Assembly (NCBI GenBank): GCA_947179155.2
Contig: OX359281.1
Coordinates: forward strand, 40,645,467-40,709,466
From: Hedera helix
Taxonomy: Eukaryota; Streptophyta; Magnoliopsida; Apiales; Araliaceae
Length of the DNA: 64,000 nucleotides
Direction: 5' to 3'
The notes below the pieces were generated by a model. It was not told the DNA's origin, searched no databases, and saw nothing but the letters and a program-made list of their open reading frames with translations. Both the position numbers and the translations under genes were made by a program. Shown here piece after piece: positions 1 to 10,495 of this stretch (positions are counted from its first letter, which is position 1; each line of letters begins with the position of its first letter).

Positions 1-142
1 TCGTCGTAGACCCTTAAAAATTGTCCATACAAGTCTCAACCGAGAAAAACACAAAAAATCGTTTGAGAGGATCTGAACCCTATACTAAGTCGAAGCATAA
101 CCTCTGCTTCTGTTGCTTCACTTCCTTTATTCTAGATCAAGA

Positions 143-342
143 ATGGCACCAACAAGGTGTTGAATTTGACAAGTGTTTTGTTGCCTCAAAATGGGTTCAG
201 AAGTAGATTTTCTGGCTCTGGGTTGAAGTGGAAGTTGTTCGAGAGGAGGGAGAACCGAGTGGTGGTTCGGTGTGAGGCTGCTGTTGCTGAGAAAGAAGCT
301 CTTCAGAGTTCTGGTGGTGAAACTTACGAGTACCAAGCTGAG
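143..342 (+). pseudogene. Plastid HSP90 (HSP90C/HSP90-5) exon 1 fragment
   Basis: The frame from 157 to 342 encodes a transit-peptide-like stretch followed by RCEAAVAEKEA and ending TYEYQAE. This resembles the N-terminus of plant chloroplast HSP90, whose first exon ends at the same EYQAE junction just before the ATPase domain. A good donor (GAG|GTGGGT) follows at 342/343. No ATPase-domain exons (VSRLLDLIVHSLYS in the family) are visible downstream; the next coding material belongs to RPOT. The expected ATG at 143 (reading MAPTR) is one base out of frame with the rest of the exon and runs into TGA, so the start is frameshifted. In the intact gene this would be the plastid stromal chaperone. 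I infer a non-functional duplicated or captured exon. Identification rests on a short N-terminal match, so confidence is moderate. Confidence 0.72.
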
Positions 343-801
343 GTGGGTTTCTTTATGCATTCTATAATTTGGGGTTTGGTTTTAAAAAATTTGGTTTCTA
401 ATCTGTTTGTTTGCTGAGAAATGTTCGTAGAATGAAAGAAATTTGGAATATTGAATCATTGGGGTTTCTGCTAAGGATCCAAAAATCTGAGGTTTTCATC
501 CTCTTTTTTTTTTTTTGTCTAATTTGATTTTGAATCGGCTTTATGGCTGACGAAAGGTAGGAAACAGAAATAAATTGCAATTTTGAATTTTAAGTTTCCT
601 TTGTTTTTGGTTCTTTCTGATTTTCTATGTTTGGAGCCATACCCAATGAACTTAGTTTTTACTGAGAAGTGATAAAGGTTTAATCTTTGAAAAATTGAAG
701 ATTTTCAATTGAAATATTGTTCGCTGAGCTGGGTTAATTTTATTTGCGTGGTCTGTTGGTATTACGTTGCATTGATTAACCGCTAAAATTGTACAATACA
801 G

Positions 802-2310
802 GTTATATCAATGGAGAATCAACCAGTACGGTGGATTACTCCACTTGGGCTTCCAGTTGTGCAGCCATACCACAAAGTAGGGAGGCATCTTGTAATGTTC
901 AAAGACCTTTTAACTTCAAAGATTGCCAATATAGTAGTTCATTTTTTTTAAAGATAATCTTCTATTAATATTCTCTTCTTCCAGATGCAGATTAAGACTT
1001 GTCTTCAGGTTTTAACACTACAACGTGAAACTGAGAAGGTAGCTTTTCCTTCTTTTTTTCAACAATGAAGCTTTCCTTTACTTGTTGTACGAATTTTTTA
1101 GGTAAAGTTCAGCTTCTTCTTTATTTTCTGTCCAGTCCCTTTGTTCTCTTTTGTATTACAGCGTACTTTGCCTTGGAGAAATACAAAAATTCAATTTGTA
1201 AAAAATTTCAGTTCTAGAAGTTTAGAAGACAACTTGAACTTTTCATTAGTTTATCATCCATCAATTGTTTACAATCTTCCCCATATCAAATAGCACAAGT
1301 GTAAAGCTTTTAAGACCTTATCTAATCTAATGAAGTTGTTTCCATCATTATGAAAGGTCATGGCTAGGCGGCAGAGAACAGCCTTCCCTCCAAATTTTGT
1401 TCACTCCCTTGATGGCTTCCACATGATGATGACTTCCATTACCTGTAAGGAGGCAGGCTTGAATTTTGCAGTATTTTAGTGTTTCTCATCCATCCTTTTC
1501 CCTGAAATTGTGCATTCACATGTACACCCACTTCTGTTCTTGTAATTCTAACTATTTTTACTAATGTTATTGAAGGAGTGCATGATTTCTATTGGACGCA
1601 TGCATGTGACGTTGATGAAATGAACAAGATCCTCAGAGAAAAATTCGTTGAACTCTATGAGGCGCCAATACTGGAGAATGTTAGTTCAAACTCAGTAGTG
1701 CACTCATTTACTACCTATTTTATTTCACTGTCTATTGTGGCTGCTGTTCATGCTTTGAGCATGTTGTTATTGTGGGACTCTTGCAACTTATTGTCTTACT
1801 CCCGTAAAATGATTATAATGCAGAAAAAAGCCTACTTTTATCTCTCTTTTTTTAACTATCTGGAACTCAAAGCAAAAAAGTAAAAAAGGAAGTAATACGA
1901 CAAATGGTATACAATGCACTAATAAATTGTTGTCTTTTCTTTGTAACTAGAATTTAATCTAAGCTCTCAACTTCTAGCTGTTCTGTTGAGGAATTATTTT
2001 TTCTTCTTATTGGAGAGACCATGCAGATCAAACTGCTGTATAGTTGGTGCTAAATATCTCAAGGAATTTTTGCATGCTTTTCAGTTTGTAAGTACATTTG
2101 ACACTTCCTCCACCTGTTGCTTTATCTTTAACATGGAATAGAAAATGTAATATTGAATTTTCTGATGGAAGATCCTTTAAACTGACAGATGCAATTTTCT
2201 TTCCTGATATTATAGAAATAATCTCTCAATGGTTACTTTTATGTACAGTTGCGGGACAGCATTCAGACATCCTTCCCAAAGTTGAATTTCCCTCCCTTAC
2301 CAGAGCGAAC
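802..2310 (+). pseudogene. Phage-type organellar RNA polymerase (RPOT) 3'-end fragment
   Basis: Five exon remnants encode the C-terminal part of a T7-like plastid/mitochondrial RNA polymerase: 802-891 (ENQPVRWITPLGLPVVQPY), 991-1038 (IKTCLQVLTLQRETEK), 1357-1470 (MARRQRTAFPPNFVHSLDG then HMMM), 1576-1679 (GVHDFYWTHACDVDEMNKI, ending APILEN) and 2249-2308 (SIQTSFPKLNFPPLPER). These match the fingers/palm C-terminus of plant RPOT, including the FPPNFVHSLD and HD...WTHACDVD motifs. Introns are retained, so this is not a processed copy. It lacks the first roughly 80% of the protein and the family's terminal GDFDLREVL...YFFN segment. The donor after exon 3 has lost a G (GCA|GTATTT where the frame needs GCAG|GT), which would frameshift the next exon into a stop. 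Non-functional. Confidence 0.88.
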
Positions 2311-2924
2311 TTCATTCCTTATACTGGCATATTGTTTAGTGCTGGTCCTTGGTGATTCTTTACCTCCATCATTTAGTGACCCATTGGTGCTAAATATATT
2401 CCTTGATTCATAGGCATAAATGAAAGGGGGAGGCTCCCATTGCCACACAGTCAGGAAAATTGCCAAGTGTCTATGGAATAGCTGCAGCTGCCTTTCGACC
2501 ATTAGATGCTGGGCTATATTGTACATATGTTTAGATAGATATCTTCAACCATTAAATGTCCGACATTTCTTTTGAATTATGTTCTCAGTTGATTTGATAT
2601 TAGACTGGTAGGTTTAAGGTAGCGAATATTCAGAAGTTTTGGAGAAACTCTTTGATATACTAACTTCAACAATGGGAAGATTGAGGCCTACATAAAGCAT
2701 TTTGAACATATGCTCTCCATACTAAAAAGGGATCTTAGAGGGCGGGGATTTTGCAGATCCAGAAAAAGAGATGGCTCGGTGCACTGTGGGTTTCTTTCCT
2801 ATGTAATTTTAATTTGCTTGTGTACCAATTTTTCTAATTATGAAAGGAGATATTACATTATAGAATACGTGCTACTGGAGCCTCTTATACCATTAGTTTA
2901 GCAGGATGTGTTTCTTTAGCTTCA
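2311..2924. other. Unassigned sequence left of the retrotransposon
   Basis: Between the RPOT remnant and the 5' LTR the sequence is anonymous. Short open stretches on both strands show no recognisable protein. It is presumably continuous with 8672 onward, the two having been split by the LTR element. Confidence 0.6.
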
Positions 2925-3431
2925 TGTCACGCCCCGCTTAATTTTGTCCGAGGTTCCTCCCAACACAGATACAGATTAATTATTTAATGCAGTACATTAG
3001 AACTCTGTATGGGAAACCTCTAGAATATTCTACACTTTTCTTGTATATTCTATACTTTACTAGAATCTTCTAGACTTTGGTAGAAAGGTGTAGGACTTGT
3101 ACATATCTAGAATATTTTATCTAGATATTTCTAGGAGTAGGAATATAATATTAATTTCTAGAACCTTCCCTTAAGGAGGTGGAGGCCTATAAATAGGAGG
3201 ATGGTCTCATTTGTTCACCATCCAAGGAAAAGCATTCTCCGAGCAATCTTGTAAAGCTCTCTTGTGTAATAAAAACTTTCTTACTTTCAAAGAGTTCTCT
3301 TGTTCCTTCTTAAAGTTTCTTCTCAAGTTCTCTTGGTGTTCACTTGGCGTAAGGCTTACTTAGCAACTAGAAAAGGGTGATAGTTGTCTAAGGCCGCACG
3401 GTTGGGCTTAGGAATCTCTAAGGCCGTGACA
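2925..3431 (+). repeat. 5' LTR of the chromovirus
   Basis: A 507-bp direct repeat of 8165-8671. It contains a TATA box (TATAAATA at 3189-3196) about 240 bp before its 3' end and an AATAAA motif at about 3268, consistent with a U3-R-U5 arrangement. Confidence 0.96.
3189..3196 (+). promoter_or_regulatory. TATA box of the 5' LTR promoter
   Basis: TATAAATA in a GGCC...GGAGG context inside the LTR. The same box occurs in the 3' LTR at 8429-8436. Inferred to drive the genomic transcript of the element. Confidence 0.7.
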
Positions 3432-3433
3432 GT

Positions 3434-3445
3434 TGGTATCAGAGC
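3434..3445 (+). other. Primer-binding site (initiator tRNA-Met)
   Basis: TGGTATCAGAGC lies 2 bp after the 5' LTR and is complementary to the 3' end of plant initiator tRNA-Met, the usual minus-strand primer of chromoviruses. Confidence 0.95.
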
Positions 3446-3482
3446 TAAGGTTTAACGAAGGCGTTCGTTACTACCCGACACC

Positions 3483-6400
3483 ATGTCGAACATGACGGAG
3501 GAGCAACTAAGGGGCAGGGAAGAGGTACCCACTTCTTCAAAAGGGGCAAGACAAGCCAAATCAAGGGACGCTATGGCTACCCTGGAGGCTCGAGTGTTAA
3601 GGCTAGAAGTGGCCATGGCGGATGTTAAAGAACGACTTGATCGTCTTGAGCAAAACATGGAAGACTCCATCGAGGGGCTCGATGCCAAGGTGGAGAAGTA
3701 TCATGACGAGTTACTCGAGGCCTTCAAGTCCACCACCTATGATGCGGCACAGGAAAGTATGGCTTTCCAAGCTAAGGTCTTGGAAGCCTTTGCGAATGTG
3801 CAAGGAGAAATGCAAACCATGAAGGCTTCCGTGGAGGAAACCAAGGCTGATTGGACCCTATGCAAAAGAGCGGTGGCGAATGGCGCGGTGGAGGCTCCAC
3901 GCCCTCAAGTTAGGGAGGTGGCGAGAATTAAAGATATCCCCAAGCCGAAGGAGTACGACGGCAAGCGAGATGCCACGGCGATTGACAACTTCTTGTGGCA
4001 TATGGAGAGATACTTTGCAGCACTCGACTTGGAGGATAAGGTAAAAGTCAACACTGCTTCTCTTTATTTTACTGATATTGCTATGGTGTGGTGGCGTAGG
4101 AAATGTGCCGAGATGGAAAAAGGCACTCTTACTATTGATACTTGGGATACACTTAAGGCGGAGCTCAAAAAGCAATTCTATCCCGAGAATGTTGGCCGTG
4201 ATGCCCGTAAGAGGATGAAGGAGCTCAAGCAGGATCGGTCCATCCAAGATTATGTGCGGACTTTCTCCGATCTTATGCTTCAAATCACGAACATGAGTGA
4301 GGAGGATCTTCTTTTCAACTTCATGGATGGGCTCAAACCTTGGGCTGCTCAAGAACTCAAGAGGCATAAGGTTGAAGATATCGCAACGGCATTAACGGTT
4401 GCAGAATCTTTGGTGGAATATCGTTCCATGGAGAAAGGCGAAAGTTCTAAACAAAAGGGTGAACCACCAAAGAACAAAGGCACCAAGCCATGGCATGCTA
4501 AAGGTGGGGGAACAAAGGATGGATCCCACAAGACGCATCCCCACCCCGACAAGTCAGGGAAGCAGGGGCCGGAAGGGAGCAAAGGCAAGAAAGATATGAA
4601 GCCTCGAGAAGGATGCTTCCTTTGTAGCGGTCCTCATTGGGCTAGGGATTGCCCTAAACGAAAGGCACTCACCGCAATGTTTGGGCAGCACGATGACGAT
4701 GGAGATGAAGGCACAGAGGCTACAATGGGTTGTCTCAAACTGTTAAACGCATTAAAGGTCCGACCTACTTCTCACCAGGCGGGTGACCGAAGCTTCATGC
4801 ACGTGGAGGGCCGCGTGAATGGAAAGACCACCCAACTTATGGTTGATACGGGTGCGTCTCACAACTTTGTAAGTCCCGCTGAAGCTCGAAGATTGGGGCT
4901 TAAGATGGCGGAAACTAAGGGTTGGCTAAAGACTGTGAATGCTCAAGCCAAACCCATTAGCGGCGTAGCTCGTGGCGTGGAGTTACAACTTGGCTCGTGG
5001 CAAGGCAAAGTGGATTTCTCGGTGGCGCCCATGGACGACTTCAATTTGGTCCTAGGTATGGATTTTCTTAAGCAATTCAATGTCGTTCCTTTCCCTCGTT
5101 TAAACATGGTGATGATCTTGGAGGGAGAACCATGCTTGGTTCCGGCGGTTTCCCCTGCTAAGGAAACATCATCACAATTGGGGGCAATGTTCCTTTCCGC
5201 TATGCAAGTGGAGAAGGGATTGAAGAAGGGGGAGGACACCTGGTTGACAATGCTTAAGGAAGACGGAGACCATCAAGGCCAAGACGAAGTTATTCCCCCA
5301 TCCATTCAAAACGTGTTGGAGGAGTTCAAAGAGGTGATGCCACCCGAGTTGCCCAAAAGACTCCCACCTAGGCGAGAGGTGGATCATCAAATCGAGTTAG
5401 AGCCCGGGGCAAAGCCACCTGCCAAGGCGCCCTATAGGATGTCACCCCCAGAGCTGGAGGAGCTAAGGCGACAATTGAAGGAGCTTCTGGAAATAGGCTT
5501 CATCCAGCCATCTAAATCCCCATTTGGGTCGCCCGTGTTATTCCAAAAGAAGGCGGACGGGTCACAACACCTATGCATTGACTATCGGGCGCTAAACAAG
5601 GTAACCATCAAAAACAAGTATCCTATTCCTCTTATAGCTGATTTATTTGATCAACTTGGTAAAGGCCGATACTACACTAAGCTAGACTTGAGGTCGGGTT
5701 ATTATCAAGTCCGGATTGCCGAGGGAGACGAGGGCAAGACTACTTGTGTCACTCGCTATGGAGCATTTGAGTTCTTCGTGATGCCCTTCGGCCTAACTAA
5801 TGCTCCAGCTACATTTTGCACTTTGATGAACAAGATCCTCCATCCTTTCTTGGATCGGTTCGTAGTCGTATACTTGGATGACATTGTCATCTATAGTAAC
5901 ACTTTGGAGGAACACGTGGAGCACCTACGAACCGTTCTCAAGGTTCTCAAGGAGAACGAGCTCTATGTCAAACGGGAAAAATGCTCTTTTGCTAAGAAGG
6001 AGGTACATTTTTTGGGGCATGTTATCGAAGATGGCAAACTAATGATGGATAAGAAGAAAGTCAAGGCGATAGAGGAATGGGAGCCCCCGACAAGGGTGAC
6101 GGAGCTAAGATCTTTTCTTGGGCTAGTCAATTATTATCGGCGTTTCATCACGGGGTATTCAGCTCGGGCAGCCCCACTTACTGACTTGCTCAAGAAGGAG
6201 AAACCATGGGCATGGACTTCTCAATGCCAACAAGCTTTCGAGGGGTTAAAGAAGGCTGTCATGGAGGAGCCTGTGTTAGCATTACCCGACTGTGCCAAGG
6301 CTTATGAGGTACACACGGATGCCTCTGACTTTGCTATTGGTGGCGTTCTAATGCAAGAAGGGCACCCTATTGCCTACGAAAGCCGCAAGCTCAATGATAC

Positions 6401-8153
6401 GGAGAGGCGATACACGGTCCAAGAAAAGGAGATGACGGCAATTGTGCATTACCTACGTACGTGGAGGCACTACTTGCTTGGGTCTAAGTTTGTGGTGCGA
6501 ACGGATAACGTAGCTACTAGCTACTTCCTCTCTCAAAAGAAGCTTAGCCCAAAGCAAGCCAGATGGCAGGACTTCTTGGCCGAGTTCGATTACATCCTTG
6601 AGCACAAGCCGGGAAAAATCAATTTTGTGGCGGATGCACTTAGTCGCAAGGCGGAGTTAGCGGCTATCTCCAAGGTCCATATGGAGTTGTTGGACTTTAT
6701 AAAAGAAGGGCTAAAGCATGATCCCTTGACCAAACAACTGGTGGAAATGGCCAAGGAAGGGAAAACTAAGCAGTTCTGGGTCGAGGATGGTTTACTCCTT
6801 ACAAAAGGGCGGCGGATTTACGTCCCAAAATGGGAGAAACTTCGGAGAAGTATTATAAAGGAGTGCCACGACACCAAATGGGCTGGTCACCCAGGACAAC
6901 GGCGTACCCGAGCCTTGTTGGAGGTAAGCTATTTTTGGCCTCATATGCGGGATGAGGTGGAGATGTACGTGAAGACTTGCCTTGTATGCCAACAAGACAA
7001 GGTAGAAAATCAACTACCCGCAGGACTTCTGGAGCCTTTACCTATCCCAAGACGGCCTTGGGAGAGCGTTAGCATGGATTTCATCTCAGCTCTCCCTACT
7101 TCTGATGGTTTTGGGAGCATTATGGTCATTATTGACCGATTTTCTAAGTATGGCACGTTCCTAGCGGCTCCAAGGGATTGTACAGCTGAGGAGGCAGCCC
7201 GTTTGTTCTTCAAAGGCGTGGTGAAGTATTGGGGCTTGCCTAAGACAATCATAAGTGATCGTGACCCTCGGTTTACCGGGAAGTTTTGGACGGAGCTCTT
7301 CAAAATCATGGGGTCAGATTTGCACTTTTCTACGAGCTTCCATCCCCAAACCGATGGGCAAACGGAGCGGGCGAATGCCTTGTTGGAGCTTTACTTAAGG
7401 CACTTTGTTAGTGCCAATCAAAGGGATTGGGCCAAGTTACTCGATGTTGCCCAATTCTCTTATAATTTGCAGCAGAGCGAGGCTACCAACAAGAGCCCAT
7501 TTGAGTTGGCGACTGGCCAACAACCCCTTACTCCACAAACCTTGGTGACCAAGTACCAAGGGAAGTGCCCAGCGGCGTTCAAGGCTGCTAAGTCATGGCA
7601 TGAGTAATCCGACATCGCTCGGGCCTACCTTGACAAAGCTGCCAAGAAAATGAAGAAATGGGCTGATACAAGAAGGCGGCACGTGGAGTATAGCATTGGG
7701 GACTTAGTTTTGTTAAAACTAAACGCCGAGCAACAGAAGCGACTACGTGGGCTACACAAAGGATTGCTTCGGCGTTACGAGGGACCGTTTCCTATCCTTG
7801 CCAAAGTTGGCAAGGCCTCATATAGGGTGGAGTTGCCACCCAAACTCAAGTTACATCCGGTCTTCCATGTGAGCTGTTTCAAGCCTTATCATTCGGATGA
7901 GGAAGACCCCAAGCGAGGCGAATCAACTCGTGCACCCCCAGCCGTTACCACTTCCTTTGACAAGGTGGCAAAAAGTATCTTAGCCGATCGGGTCATAAGG
8001 AAGAAGCATCACCCTCCTAGCCACGAGTACTTGGTGAAATGGAAGGGATTACCGGAGAGTGAAGCTAGTTGGGAAGCTAAAGACTCTTTATGGCAATTCA
8101 AAGACAAGATCGAGGCTTTCCACAATGACTCGACGAGGACGTCGACGGCTTAG
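3483..8153 (+). pseudogene. Chromovirus gag-pol polyprotein, one in-frame stop
   Basis: A single frame of about 1555 residues interrupted only by TAA at 7605-7607. Domains in order: Gag (about residues 150-310); zinc knuckle CFLCSGPHWARDC at 378-390; aspartic protease with VDTGAS (Asp 455); reverse transcriptase with YLDDIVIYS from residue 797; RNase H starting HTDASD (Asp 946); integrase with an HHCC zinc finger from His 1129 and catalytic Asp 1199, Asp 1259 and Glu 1295 (D-35-E spacing); a GPF-type C-terminal module; and a chromodomain at 7978-8130 (EYLVKWKGLPESEASWE). The stop falls after the integrase catalytic core, so a product made to that point would lack the GPF module and chromodomain, which help target integration. 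The ATG at 3483 is 52 bp beyond the LTR. Everything else reads cleanly, in keeping with a young insertion. Confidence 0.95.
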
Positions 8154-8164
8154 GTGGGGGAGAA
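8152..8164 (+). other. Polypurine tract before the 3' LTR
   Basis: AGGTGGGGGAGAA abuts the 3' LTR and overlaps the end of the gag-pol frame. It is the expected plus-strand primer. Confidence 0.85.
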
Positions 8165-8671
8165 TGTCACGCCCCGCTTAATTTTGTCCGAGGTTCCTCC
8201 CAACACAGATACATATTAATTATTTAATGCAGTACATTAGAACTCTGTATGGGAAACCTCTAGAATATTCTACACTTTTCTTGTATATTCTATACTTTAC
8301 TAGAATCTTCTAGACTTTGGTAGAAAGGTGTAGGACTTGTACATATCTAGAATATTCTATCTAGATATTTCTAGGAGTAGGAATATAATATTAATTTCTA
8401 GAACCTTCCCTTAAGGAGGTGGAGGCCTATAAATAGGAGGATGGTCTCATTTGTTCACCATCCAAGAAAAAACATTCTCCAAGCAATCTTGTAAAGCTCT
8501 CTTGTGTAATAAAAGCTTTCTTACTTTCAAAGAGTTCTCTTGTTCCTTCTTAAAGTTTTTTCTCAAGTTCTCTTGGTGTTCACTTGGCGTAAGGCTTACT
8601 TAGCAACTAGAAAATGGTGATAGTTGTCTAAGGCCGCACGATTAGGCTTAGGAATCTCTAAGGCCGTGACA
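8165..8671 (+). repeat. 3' LTR of the chromovirus
   Basis: 507 bp, same length as the 5' LTR, with about 10 single-base differences (for example near 8214, 8357, 8466, 8471 and 8640) and no indels seen by eye. Confidence 0.96.
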
Positions 8672-10400
8672 TTCAGCTGCTGTTAGTTGTGCATGTGTTT
8701 CTTCTTCAAGGCGTTGGAAACTCAATTGTACTCATAATTATATTGCAGATTATATGAAGGTGTTTTTTTTGGTAACAACATTATATAAGGTTGCAGTATG
8801 ATTCGAAGCTTCCGAGTTATTCCGGCCCAAAAGAAAAACACAATAATTCATAAAAAGTCAAAAAATTAATTTCCATTTAAATACTGTACCCAAGTATGTC
8901 TCCTAGTTGTAGAGACATTGCGCTTGCAGGCCGTGTTAAGGCCAGATGCAAATGCTGGGCATGGAAAAGAAATGATATGGATAGTTTTAATTGGAGCATA
9001 GAAAAAAATGTTCTGCCTCTTTCATGGTTGTGAAAGAACCAAGAACTTCCAGGATGGTAGGCAGGCTTTACATTTATTGATAGTAGGTACCCTCTTCCAT
9101 ACTAACAAAGTTGGTTTAGTTGTTTTATAATTTATTTTTCTTCATATAAAACTGAATAGTATATAGTTAATTACATAAAATCAATTTGATGTAGTGAAGT
9201 TATTGCCTGTGATCTCGACGATTGATTATGAATAGGCTATTATTATGAGTTTGAGCATTACATAAATATATAATGCACATATATTTTTTCAACACGTCTA
9301 AAAATCTATTTAAAAAATATACTAATTTTATTTTTATTATTGTGGGACCATAAAAAAGAATTCTATTTGTCAATTTTTTTAGATTTCTGCAAGTCCTCTT
9401 TTTTTTAGGAATAAAAGCCATATAAAATGATACAATATTATCAAATTTATCATTAAAATTGCAAAGAAAATATTTTTAATTAAATATTTATCATTTTTTT
9501 AATTTGTGAAAAATAGGGATACAATTTTAGATGAGCATTCTAATTTTGGGACAGTTTGTGCAATGAAATTTGGCAGCCGGGGTTGGGGCGGCAATGGTGA
9601 CGTATCCACTGTTGAAACTAATGTTGCTGTGTCAACTGCATAACTCTTTTCCTTTTGTTCTTGGCATCTCTTCTCTTGGCCGTCCCATCCTCCTGCCCTT
9701 ATATTGTTTGTAGTTTTGCCGCCTGGCCCTGACTTTTTTTTTTATCACTAAACTCTGTTTGGTTAACATAAATAAACAAGTGAATGAATTCAAATATATT
9801 GGAGTAATCATGCCGGTCCAACTGTTTTCTACAGCATTTCAGTCCAAAAAGTTAAAGGGAATGAATCATTTCAAATGTAATGAAAACAAACTACTAGGAA
9901 CAAAATTTCAGCATCACTCATTTTCTCCAGGTTTTTTTGTCTTCTTCATGCTAATTGGTAGCTCTATGACCCAATCAATATCCACAATCTAACATCAACT
10001 GACAAAAAGTACCAACTACATTTCCCTGTGAAATAGATTCCCATCACAATTACGAGTAATTATTTAGGGTTCTGGGGCAAAGTCAGATGGTATTCCTATC
10101 AATCACATGCTGCCATTTATATGAGATTTACTCAAACTTCATATTTGGACCCACTACTTTGCTGAAATTTGCACAAACCTCGTACAAATAATAATATGTG
10201 ATTAGTGTGAGGTAATAACTGACACTGCCCCTCAACTTATAATTTTTCCACAATTACACGTGTAACATATTGGGTGTTGATTTGAACCATTCAAACATTT
10301 TTATGCAATTATTTATTGTCGCCAAATAAAAACAAAAAGGATTATTTGCCGTCGAGATTAGATTAGTTATATTTTCAATTATCCATGATTACAGTCCTCG
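8672..10400. other. Intergenic, no gene recognised
   Basis: AT-rich sequence continuing the host DNA interrupted by the retrotransposon. Short open frames on both strands (for example 9200-9421 minus and 9759-9992 plus) have no recognisable family features and look like chance openings. The last few hundred bases serve as the upstream region of the gene that starts at about 10.43 kb. Confidence 0.6.
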
Positions 10401-10408
10401 TATATAAG
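10401..10408 (+). promoter_or_regulatory. TATA box of the SAM-peroxiredoxin-like gene
   Basis: TATATAAG, 95 bp upstream of the ATG at 10496. Predicted transcription start about 10430-10440. Confidence 0.6.
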
Positions 10409-10495
10409 AGTGAGAAGACATAGAGATTACTACTTTGCCTTGTTTGATTAGTTTGAACGTAGTTTTAGCCATTTTTTGCTTCACAAGACAGTTGG

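Larger units (their letters stand above)
2925..8671 (+). mobile_element. Ty3/gypsy chromovirus LTR retrotransposon, nearly complete
   Basis: A 5747-bp element bounded by two 507-bp LTRs that begin TGTCACGCCCC and end CCGTGACA. It carries a primer-binding site complementary to initiator tRNA-Met, a polypurine tract, and one gag-pol frame in the order Gag, zinc knuckle, protease, reverse transcriptase, RNase H, integrase, chromodomain. Integrase after RT/RNase H places it in Ty3/gypsy; the C-terminal chromodomain makes it a chromovirus. Flanks show a 4-bp shared TTCA (2921-2924 and 8672-8675), slightly shorter than the usual 5-bp duplication. About 10 substitutions between the LTRs by hand count (2%) point to a recent insertion. 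It sits just beyond the HSP90C/RPOT fragments. Confidence 0.97.

Noticed and set aside
4349..5390. Several minus-strand open frames opposite the gag-pol gene
   Set aside because: They are shadows of the well-supported chromovirus frame with no domain of their own.
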